Positions 1-5,148 of a DNA stretch of 9,869 nucleotides are shown piece by piece. The translations under genes were made by a program, and so were the position numbers. This DNA is from an uncultured Collinsella sp. (lineage in GTDB: Bacteria; Actinomycetota; Coriobacteriia; Coriobacteriales; Coriobacteriaceae), in assembly GCA_900552185.1 (NCBI GenBank), contig URYT01000056.1, positions 1 to 9,869 of the forward strand. Reading direction: 5' to 3'. The first letter of the stretch is position 1; each line of letters opens with the position of its first letter. A model generated the notes under the pieces. The model was not told the DNA's origin. It saw nothing but the letters and a program-made list of their open reading frames with translations, and searched no databases.

Positions 1-1
1 C

Positions 2-79
2 CCCGCCCGCGTCATCAAGATGCGCGATGAGAAGACCGACAGCAAGACCGGCCTCGAGGAAGGCCTGCGCCAACTGTAG
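2..79 (+). CDS. C-terminal end of an unidentified protein (partial)
   Basis: An open frame enters from the left edge and ends at TAG (77-79). Only 25 residues are visible, ending ...DSKTGLEEGLRQL. They are charged and soluble-looking, with no recognisable motif. The reading frame is inferred from the stop, the GC-rich third positions and the hairpin that follows at once. The family cannot be named from this fragment, and another frame cannot be excluded. Confidence 0.45.
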   Translation, partial: PARVIKMRDEKTDSKTGLEEGLRQL

Positions 80-80
80 G

Positions 81-109
81 GTTACGCGGTTTTCACCAAA
101 CCGCGTAAC
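81..109. terminator. 12-bp perfect hairpin directly after the upstream gene's stop codon
   Basis: GTTACGCGGTTT (81-92) and AAACCGCGTAAC (98-109) are perfect inverse complements around a 5-base loop. The stem starts one base after the TAG at 77-79. The position suggests a 3'-end structure for the upstream + gene. No U-run follows on the + side (TAGTCGAC), so it is not a canonical intrinsic terminator. It may act as an mRNA 3' stabiliser or a weak terminator. Confidence 0.5.
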
Positions 110-265
110 TAGTCGACGCTGCAAACGCCCCAGAGCGGCAATCTGACGTTCAATCGTCGGGCATGACCAGAAGGTCGATGCCCTCCTCTTTCACGTCACC
201 TTGCTCGCTCTGGGTCGTTTTCGCTGACGTATGCTCGACCTGCAACGTAATTCAGCCCCAAGTAA

Positions 266-307
266 AAAGGCCGAAGCCCTCATCCGGGGCTTCGGCCTTT
301 ATTTTTG
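266..307. terminator. Bidirectional intrinsic terminator (3' of the NdpA-type gene)
   Basis: A perfect 14-bp stem, AAAGGCCGAAGCCC (266-279) with GGGCTTCGGCCTTT (287-300), has a 7-base loop. A-rich DNA lies on the left (AAAAA, 264-268) and TTTATTTTT on the right (298-306). Read on the minus strand it is GC-rich and ends in TTTTT, about 25 bases beyond the stop of the gene ending at 325. Read on the plus strand it can stop transcripts coming from the left edge. Confidence 0.9.
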
Positions 308-324
308 CAGCGTCCAAGCGCAGT

Positions 325-1329
325 TTATCGATTCTCAATTGACCCGATATTCTTGAGCTCGATGGAGATGAGGCCGTTGGGCTCATTGACGAACTCGATG
401 TACTCGGAGTTCGAACCCATCTCGGCCGGGAAGCTGATCTCGATGCCCGTGTCGGTACGGATCTTGTGATTGCGCACGGCCGCGCGTTCGACCTGCTTGC
501 GCTCCACGGGAACGCGCTCAGGCACCTTCTCCTCAGTCAGTGCCGCGCGCACGCTCTCCTTGATAACTGGTTCGTCCTCAAAGACCTCATCGACGATATC
601 CCAAGGCGGCAGCTCCTCGTCATCCTCGACTTTCTCGGCAACGGCAGCCTTAACCTTGGCGAGCGCCACGGCCGTGTTGGCACCGTGCTCCTCGGCGACT
701 TCCTCGACCACACGCGTCACGGCGTCGATGACCTCCTTGCCCGATACCCCCGTGTCGCACTGCAGCAGGCCATCGGGAATGAGCATGCGATCCTCGCCGG
801 CAATCTTGCGCTTCTTATCCACATAGCCGATCTCCATGGTGCTTGCACGCACGATTGCATAGCTCGGCACCTTTTGCGAGGGGTTCGGCAGAATGGCGTA
901 GTGGCGCGCGATGTCGTTGCGCACCTCCCCCTCTTCGCGGCCCACTTCGTGCATAAAAGCCTGCTTGGAGCCCAGCAGCATCACGGCAAACCAGCGGGCA
1001 TCCTCATCGTCGTCAAAATCAGCCACGAGCACGTCGGTGGACTCGGCTTTCTCAGCCTTGGTGAGCTCGGAGGAGATAAACTCCGCAATCTGCTGCGACA
1101 GGTCCACGAACTCGCGCTCGCCAAAGAAATAGCCCTTGAGCTCGCCGCCGAATGCTGAGTTCTCGGCAAACGTGGCACGCTTGTTGTCGGCCGAAGTACG
1201 AGCGCGCCGCAGGTGCGTGGTCACGAAGTTGCGCACGGTACGGCTCTCGATATCGAGCTCGCGCTGGCTCATAACGTTGACGGCAGAGTCAAAGTCCAGG
1301 ATATGCAGAATCGCGTGATTGATTTTCAT
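325..1329 (-). CDS. Nucleoid-associated protein, NA37/NdpA (YejK-like) family
   Basis: This encodes a 334-residue protein that I place in the 37-kDa nucleoid-associated family (PF04245), whose best-known member is E. coli YejK/NdpA. The grounds are the N-terminus (MKINHAILHILD), the block around residues 98-125 (DVLVADFDDDEDARWFAVML then LGSKQAF), a length typical of the family, and a C-terminal segment resembling the family's last domain (IRTDTGIEISFPAEM near 290-304). Residues 235-260 form an acidic stretch. Family members bind the nucleoid; the exact role is poorly defined. An ATG lies three codons upstream at 1338, but the ATG at 1329 gives the family-typical start and is better spaced from the GGA at about -11. 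A TATACT box lies upstream and a strong terminator follows. It is probably monocistronic. Confidence 0.78.
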   Translation of the reverse strand: MKINHAILHILDFDSAVNVMSQRELDIESRTVRNFVTTHLRRARTSADNKRATFAENSAFGGELKGYFFGEREFVDLSQQIAEFISSELTKAEKAESTDVLVADFDDDEDARWFAVMLLGSKQAFMHEVGREEGEVRNDIARHYAILPNPSQKVPSYAIVRASTMEIGYVDKKRKIAGEDRMLIPDGLLQCDTGVSGKEVIDAVTRVVEEVAEEHGANTAVALAKVKAAVAEKVEDDEELPPWDIVDEVFEDEPVIKESVRAALTEEKVPERVPVERKQVERAAVRNHKIRTDTGIEISFPAEMGSNSEYIEFVNEPNGLISIELKNIGSIENR

Positions 1330-1367
1330 ATACGGCATTCCGTTCTAGATCGATTTCGGCACGAACC

Positions 1368-1373
1368 AGTATA
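1368..1373 (-). promoter_or_regulatory. Candidate -10 box for the NdpA-type gene
   Basis: TATACT on the minus strand (AGTATA on +) lies about 39 bases before the ATG at 1329, implying a short leader of about 30 bases. It matches TATAAT at five of six positions. The -35 region at 17-base spacing is GC-rich and does not match TTGACA, so only the -10 is supported. Confidence 0.4.
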
Positions 1374-1404
1374 GCGGTCGAGCCCGCCCCAGGCGCATCG
1401 AAGA

Positions 1405-1437
1405 TTGGTGCATCGGGGACAGGCCGCTTTGCACTAA
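1405..1437. repeat. REP-like element, copy A (3' side of the hydrolase gene)
   Basis: A 32-base unit (1406-1437) matches 2619-2650 at 26 of 32 positions in the same orientation. Its ends form an inverted repeat: TTGGTGCA (1405-1412) with TGCACTAA (1430-1437), one G.U pair, enclosing a core GGGGaCAGG. The shape, short terminal arms around a GGGG(T/A)CAGG core, resembles small intergenic palindromic (REP-type) elements. It ends three bases from the hydrolase stop codon, separating that gene from the NdpA-type promoter. Confidence 0.65.
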
Positions 1438-1447
1438 TGGCTAGTGC
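1431..1447 (-). other. Hairpin overlapping the hydrolase stop codon and the repeat arm
   Basis: GCACTA (1431-1436) and TAGTGC (1442-1447) pair perfectly around a 5-base loop. The stem contains the TAG stop codon of the minus-strand gene (1441-1443) and uses the right arm of REP-like copy A, so the two hairpins exclude each other. No U-run follows, so I do not call it a terminator. Confidence 0.4.
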
Positions 1448-2601
1448 AGGAGCTCGGACTGCCAAGCCTCGAGCTGTTCTGCCAAACTCTTGCCGGCAGC
1501 GGGCATGTCGATCTGGGGACGTTTGGGCAGAAGCGCACACTTAAGAATCGCAACGATAGTCTGCGAGACAAAGCGTCGCGTATCCTTGTCAAAGCCTTGC
1601 GCAGCCTGGAGCATCACGGGCAGGCTCTCGCGCAGATTCCCAGCGATATCCGCAAACCGCTCAGCACCCGTAGCCTCAAGCACGGAGAACAACGCATCTA
1701 CAAAACGCTCGCGCTCGTTAGGCGACACCGCAAGCAGCATCTCGCGAATGGAGCCATCAACGTATCGAGCACCGGCGGACAGGCGCTCACAGTACACGAA
1801 GTCGCGACCATCAACCACCCAGCTAAAGGGATTATGCTGAAGCAGGCTGAACTCGGTGCTCTCAACGATGGCATAGTCCTCCTGTGTCTCGAACATCATG
1901 CCAAAGATCGACGACCGAGGTAGCGTCTTGTCGATTCGACCGGATAGATCGGCGAAGGCGTTGCCGCTCAGAAACTCCTCGACGAAGCCCGGACCATCAT
2001 GGGAATACGCCCGTTCGATTCGCTCACGGGCGACATCGGGGCACATCGCCGCACCGTACACCGCAAGGTTTCCACCCTTGGAATGACCTCCGCACAAAAG
2101 CGGCCCGTCAATCGCATCCGCCGCCTCGTCTACATAACGCGCCGCGGATTCCTGGGTCGGCACAGGACACCGGAACGCCATGTTAAAGTCCTCTTTCCAG
2201 CCCACAATCGTGCTGTCGGTCCCCCGGAAGGCAAGATAGCTAAACCCCGCCGGAAATCGGAACGTCATGGCCGCAAACTGCTCCGTTGTCTCGGCATCAC
2301 TCACGCTACGATAGCCGCAAACACGAACGCCACGGTAGCGAGGGCTTGCTGCCACAGCCTCCAACAGGGCACGACTCCCCTCCGGATCCCACAGGTCGCC
2401 AATCATGTCTTGGTAGCACTCGGCGCGCAGCAGCTCGCGTACGTCTAGGCCCTGCCAGTTCGTCAGCTCCGCCATATCACCCGGCAAACGCAAATAGGAC
2501 AACCACGCAAAGACCAGGCTATCCACCGCGCAGAACGGCCGTTCCTCAAACGGATCAAACGCTGTCTGGGCATAGGTCAAAAAATTAGGCGAATCCGACA
2601 T
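1441..2601 (-). CDS. Alpha/beta hydrolase, DUF2974 (Mbeg1-like) family
   Basis: This encodes a 386-residue protein with no signal peptide or membrane segment. In order it shows: an N-terminal FxxYAQTAFDPFEERPFCAVDSLVFAWLSY-type segment (residues 7-36, quoted only in part); FRGTDSTIVGWKEDFNM (125-141), the usual pre-nucleophile block; the nucleophile elbow GGHSKGGN (171-178) with predicted catalytic Ser174; YSHDGPGF (199-206); and QEDYAIVEST then LLQHNPFSW (240-261), where His256 and an Asp/Glu are candidate triad members. These blocks match the DUF2974/Mbeg1-like hydrolases of Firmicutes and Actinobacteria, which are lipase-like; the substrate is unknown. The SD GGGAGG lies 4 bases before the ATG. 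The gene stands alone between two copies of a REP-like element, and its promoter is not evident. Confidence 0.85.
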   Translation of the reverse strand: MSDSPNFLTYAQTAFDPFEERPFCAVDSLVFAWLSYLRLPGDMAELTNWQGLDVRELLRAECYQDMIGDLWDPEGSRALLEAVAASPRYRGVRVCGYRSVSDAETTEQFAAMTFRFPAGFSYLAFRGTDSTIVGWKEDFNMAFRCPVPTQESAARYVDEAADAIDGPLLCGGHSKGGNLAVYGAAMCPDVARERIERAYSHDGPGFVEEFLSGNAFADLSGRIDKTLPRSSIFGMMFETQEDYAIVESTEFSLLQHNPFSWVVDGRDFVYCERLSAGARYVDGSIREMLLAVSPNERERFVDALFSVLEATGAERFADIAGNLRESLPVMLQAAQGFDKDTRRFVSQTIVAILKCALLPKRPQIDMPAAGKSLAEQLEAWQSELLH

Positions 2602-2618
2602 GGCCCTCCCATCAACTA

Positions 2619-2650
2619 TGGTGCATTGGGGTCAGGTTACTTTGCACCAA
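2619..2650. repeat. REP-like element, copy B (5' side of the hydrolase gene)
   Basis: This is the second copy of the 32-base unit at 1406-1437, with six substitutions. TGGTGCA (2619-2625) and TGCACCA (2643-2649) form a perfect 7-bp inverted repeat around a core containing GGGGTCAGG. It sits 17 bases upstream of the hydrolase ATG, covering its likely promoter/leader, and its outer edge overlaps the U-tract of the ldh terminator. Confidence 0.7.
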
Positions 2651-2684
2651 AAAGGCGCCCGGGCCGTGTGGACCCGGACGCCTT
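2649..2684 (-). terminator. Intrinsic terminator of the L-lactate dehydrogenase gene
   Basis: On the minus strand, AAGGCG, CCGGG and flanking pairs fold back as a GC-rich stem of about 13 bp (one mismatch, one bulged A), followed by TTTTT. It lies about 31 bases beyond the stop codon at 2716. The U-tract abuts REP-like copy B. Confidence 0.85.
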
Positions 2685-2715
2685 CATTGTAGCTTTTCGC
2701 TCTAGCGAGCTTGAT

Positions 2716-3666
2716 TTAGCAGGAGAAGTCGACGCTGTCGATGATGTCCTTGAGGGCCTTGGCGGAGACGGTGAGCTCATGCTGCTCGTCATCGTTCAGC
2801 GGCACGGGGACGCGGCAGACAACGCCGTCGCGGCCAACGACGGTCGGCATGGAGATGGCAAGATCGGACAGGCCATACTCGCCCACCATGAGCGAAGAGA
2901 CAGGCAGAACGGTCTGCTCATCGCGCATGACGGCGGTGCAGATGCGCTTGACGGCCATGGCGACGCCATAGTAGGTGGCGTGCTTCTTCTCGATGATGGT
3001 GTAGGCGGAGTTCTTGACGTCCTCGGCGATGCGCTTCTCGGCAGCCTCATGCTCCAGGTGGCCGTGAAGCTCGCAGAAGGTGTTCAGCGGAACGCCAGCA
3101 ACCTGAGCGCTGGACCAAGCGACAAACTCGGAGTCGCCGTGCTCACCCATGACGTAGGCCTGGACATCGCGCGGGTCAACCTCGACGTGAGCGCCAAGCA
3201 TCTGTTGCAGACGGCCGGTGTCGAGCACGGTGCCGGAGCCGATGACGTGGCCCTCAGGCAGGCCGGACATCTTGATGGCGGCGTAGGTCAGAACATCGAC
3301 CGGGTTGGAGACGATGAGCAGAATGCCGTCGAAGCCGGACTTCTTAATCTCGGGGATAATGGACTTAAAGATGCTGACGTTCTTGTTGACCAAGTCCAGG
3401 CGGGTCTCACCGGGCTTCTGGGCAGCGCCAGCGGTGACGACGATCATGGCGGCGTCGGCGACATCGGAATAATCGCCGGCGTAGATCTTCATCGGCTCGG
3501 CAAACGTCATGCCGTGCGCGATATCCAGGGCCTCACCCTCGGCGCGGTTCTTGTCCACGTCGATGAGGACCATCTCGGAGAACAGACCGCTCTGCATCAG
3601 AGCGAACGCCGAAGACGAACCGACGAAACCGCAGCCGACAATAGCGACCTTCTTCTCGTTAACCAT
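2716..3666 (-). CDS. ldh: L-lactate dehydrogenase (NAD-dependent)
   Basis: This encodes a 316-residue cytoplasmic enzyme that interconverts pyruvate + NADH and L-lactate + NAD+, the terminal NAD-regenerating step of lactate fermentation. The N-terminal Rossmann fold carries GCGFVG (11-16) and Asp36 (LIDVD) for the adenosine ribose. The mobile loop AQKPGETR holds Gln83, the residue that marks lactate rather than malate specificity, and Arg89. SNPVD (120-124), LDTGR with substrate-binding Arg152, and GEHGDSE with catalytic His176 follow. The positions equivalent to the fructose-1,6-bisphosphate contacts Arg173 and His188 of Bacillus LDH are Gln154 and Gln169. The open frame continues upstream to 3744, but the start at 3666 gives the conserved N-terminus and has GGGAG six bases before it. 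A terminator follows the stop. Confidence 0.95.
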   Translation of the reverse strand: MVNEKKVAIVGCGFVGSSSAFALMQSGLFSEMVLIDVDKNRAEGEALDIAHGMTFAEPMKIYAGDYSDVADAAMIVVTAGAAQKPGETRLDLVNKNVSIFKSIIPEIKKSGFDGILLIVSNPVDVLTYAAIKMSGLPEGHVIGSGTVLDTGRLQQMLGAHVEVDPRDVQAYVMGEHGDSEFVAWSSAQVAGVPLNTFCELHGHLEHEAAEKRIAEDVKNSAYTIIEKKHATYYGVAMAVKRICTAVMRDEQTVLPVSSLMVGEYGLSDLAISMPTVVGRDGVVCRVPVPLNDDEQHELTVSAKALKDIIDSVDFSC

Positions 3667-3692
3667 TAGAAACTCCCATCTCTCTCCACAAA

Positions 3693-3723
3693 CAAGCCGC
3701 CCGGGAACGACCCGAGCGGCTTG
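3693..3723 (-). promoter_or_regulatory. GC-rich hairpin in the ldh 5' leader
   Basis: A 13-bp stem, CAAGCCGCTCGGG with CCCGGGCGGCTTG on the minus strand (one G.U pair), closes a 5-base loop. It ends 16 bases before the SD of ldh. It is followed by GTTTGTGG, too U-poor for a good terminator. Plausible roles are transcript stabilisation or partial attenuation. A CATAAT -10-like hexamer (3756-3761) would place it in the leader. Confidence 0.5.
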
Positions 3724-3867
3724 CCGTAATCCCAATACATCCAATCGGGACTTTGATTATGCTCCTATTCGCAGCCAAAAATCGACCGTTTACCGAAATT
3801 GTTTGCAGAATTCGTAAAATAACTGCACGAAATCGGTTTCGAGCTATTGACGAGTCGAAATAGGTTT
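3724..3867 (-). promoter_or_regulatory. AT-rich intergenic region upstream of ldh
   Basis: This segment, between the aminotransferase stop and the ldh leader hairpin, is clearly richer in A+T than its surroundings, which is expected for a promoter and operator region. It holds a -10-like CATAAT on the minus strand (3756-3761; no good -35 at normal spacing), an inverted repeat CGAAA-TCGG-TTTCG (3828-3841) and an imperfect TTAC..GAATT palindrome (about 3790-3817). I see no clear terminator for the aminotransferase, so read-through into ldh is possible. Confidence 0.35.
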
Positions 3868-5031
3868 CTAATACAGGCCCGCCTCGCGAATGGCCTCGAC
3901 AGCCAAAGCGATCTGATCGGGCGGCAGGACCAGTGCCATACGCACGTGCCCCTCACCCGAAGGGCCAAAGCTCGCGCCCGGCGTCACCACAACGCCGGCC
4001 TTCTCCATAAGCTCCTCGCAAAACGCCATGGAATCGGTGCGACCACCGGGAAGCTTGGCCCACACAAACATAGAGCCATGCGCGTTGGGACGCTCCCAGC
4101 CCAGGCCCTCAAGACCGTCGCACAGGGCATCGCGACGTTCCTGGTACTTCAGGCGCTGCGCCTCGACCTCATCGCGCGGACCGTTCAGGCAGGCGATAGC
4201 AGCCTTCTGGATCGGGAAAAACATACCGAAGTCGATCTGGCCGCGCAGCTTGGCAAAGGCCGAGACCACGTCCTCGCGACCGACCAAAAAGCCGATGCGG
4301 GCACCGGTGACGTTAAACGACTTGGAAAGCGAGAAGAACTCCACGCCCACCTCAAGCGCACCGGGATACTGCAAGAAGCTGCCGCCGGGCTCGCCGTCAA
4401 ACACGATGTCGGAGTACGCGTTGTCGTGAACGATGAGCAGATCATGCTCGCGGGCGAAAGCGATAATCTCCTCGTAGACCTCGGGTGTGCCCACCGAGCC
4501 CACCGGGTTCGCAGGCAGCGACACGATCATATACTTGGCACGATCGGCCACCTCGGGATCGATACCCGCCACATAGGGCAGGTAATTATGCTCGGCAACC
4601 AGCGGATAGTATTCGAGCTTGGCATCGGCGATCTTGGCACCCGCCTCAAAGACCGGGTAGCACGGATCGGGAACCAGAATGGTGTCACCCGGATCGAGCA
4701 GGGCCAGGCCCAAATGGCCCACGCCCTCCTGCGTGCCGTTGCACGACTGCACCATAGACGGCGTAATGCCCGAAACGCCAAAGCGACGCTCATAGTAATC
4801 GCACACGGCCTGCTTGAGTTCGGGCAGGTCGCGCAGGGCATACTTCCACATCTCGGGATCTTGGGCTGCCTGCGTGAGCGCCTCGACCACATGGTCGTAC
4901 GGCTTAAAATCGGGCGTGCCCACGCTCATGTTGTAAATGGTCTTGCCCTGAGCCTTCAGCGCGAGAAGCTTGTTGTTGAGCGAGGCGAAGACCTCCGCGC
5001 CAAAGCGGTCGAGACGCTGCGATGCCTGCAT
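3868..5031 (-). CDS. Pyridoxal-phosphate aminotransferase, class I/II (LL-DAP/alanine/aspartate type)
   Basis: This encodes a 387-residue fold-type I PLP enzyme. Visible family residues are the Schiff-base lysine Lys237 in SLSKSFN, Asn175 in PANPVGS, Asp203 and Tyr206 in VHDNAYSD, Arg245 in GARIGF, and a C-terminal Arg in GHVRMAL expected to bind the substrate carboxylate. DPCYPVFEAGAKIA and YYPLVAEHNYLP (122-152) resemble LL-diaminopimelate and related aminotransferases, but the amino donor and acceptor cannot be decided from sequence alone. Upstream in-frame sequence runs to 5103 but passes through a terminator hairpin. The ATG at 5031, with AAAGGTGG 5-10 bases before it, is therefore chosen. 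The gene lies 117 bases after nadE on the same strand, with a terminator in between. Confidence 0.9.
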   Translation of the reverse strand: MQASQRLDRFGAEVFASLNNKLLALKAQGKTIYNMSVGTPDFKPYDHVVEALTQAAQDPEMWKYALRDLPELKQAVCDYYERRFGVSGITPSMVQSCNGTQEGVGHLGLALLDPGDTILVPDPCYPVFEAGAKIADAKLEYYPLVAEHNYLPYVAGIDPEVADRAKYMIVSLPANPVGSVGTPEVYEEIIAFAREHDLLIVHDNAYSDIVFDGEPGGSFLQYPGALEVGVEFFSLSKSFNVTGARIGFLVGREDVVSAFAKLRGQIDFGMFFPIQKAAIACLNGPRDEVEAQRLKYQERRDALCDGLEGLGWERPNAHGSMFVWAKLPGGRTDSMAFCEELMEKAGVVVTPGASFGPSGEGHVRMALVLPPDQIALAVEAIREAGLY

Positions 5032-5049
5032 GGTGCCACCTTTCGATAT

Positions 5050-5079
5050 AAAAAAGCGGCGCTCCGACAAGAGCGCCGC
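5050..5079 (-). terminator. Strong intrinsic terminator just before the aminotransferase start (nadE terminator or attenuator)
   Basis: On the minus strand, GCGGCGCTC (5071-5079) pairs perfectly with GAGCGCCGC (5056-5064) around a 6-base loop, followed by TTTTTT (5050-5055). It is about 70 bases after the nadE stop, so it can end the nadE transcript. Only 18 bases separate its U-run from the aminotransferase ATG, and the RBS lies in between. Confidence 0.88.
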
Positions 5080-5091
5080 GCGATACGGGCC

Positions 5092-5120
5092 ATCAGATTG
5101 CAAAAGTGTAACGCTTGCAA
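5092..5120 (-). promoter_or_regulatory. Candidate promoter upstream of the terminator, for the aminotransferase
   Basis: On the minus strand, TTGCAA (5115-5120), a 17-base spacer and TCTGAT (5092-5097) each match the sigma-70 consensus at four of six positions. The predicted start near 5085 would put the whole terminator in the leader. TTGCAA also recurs at 5098-5103, and ATACGGG/CCCGTAT (5083-5089 and 5123-5129) form an inverted repeat around the region. Confidence 0.25.
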
Positions 5121-5148
5121 CCCCCGTATTGGTTCAATTTAGCCAACC

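Noticed and set aside
1289..1540. 83-codon minus-strand frame spanning the NdpA-type start and the hydrolase 3' end
   Set aside because: It overlaps two well-supported genes, has no SD and its translation is low-complexity Ala/Arg.
2716..3666. Malate dehydrogenase as an alternative identity
   Set aside because: The loop residue that selects the substrate is Gln (AQKPGETR), as in lactate dehydrogenases; malate dehydrogenases carry Arg there.
3667..3744. Upstream extension of ldh by 26 codons
   Set aside because: The extension is not LDH-like, runs through the leader hairpin, and the start at 3666 has a well-spaced GGGAG and the family-typical N-terminus.
3667..3867. Rex (NADH-sensing repressor) operator upstream of ldh
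   Set aside because: No TTGTGAA-N4-TTCACAA-like palindrome is present; the palindromes seen have other sequences and spacing.
5032..5043. GGTGGCACC before the aminotransferase ATG resembles the T-box core (GGTGGNACC)
   Set aside because: It lies downstream of the terminator and is itself the RBS. No Stem I or specifier loop is apparent in the 117-base leader, and the gene is not a typical T-box target. It is most likely a coincidence.
2626..5142. Long + strand open frames (347 and 431 codons) opposite ldh and the aminotransferase
   Set aside because: They are antisense shadows produced by GC-rich third codon positions. They lack family motifs and SD-supported starts, while the minus-strand frames carry full catalytic motifs.
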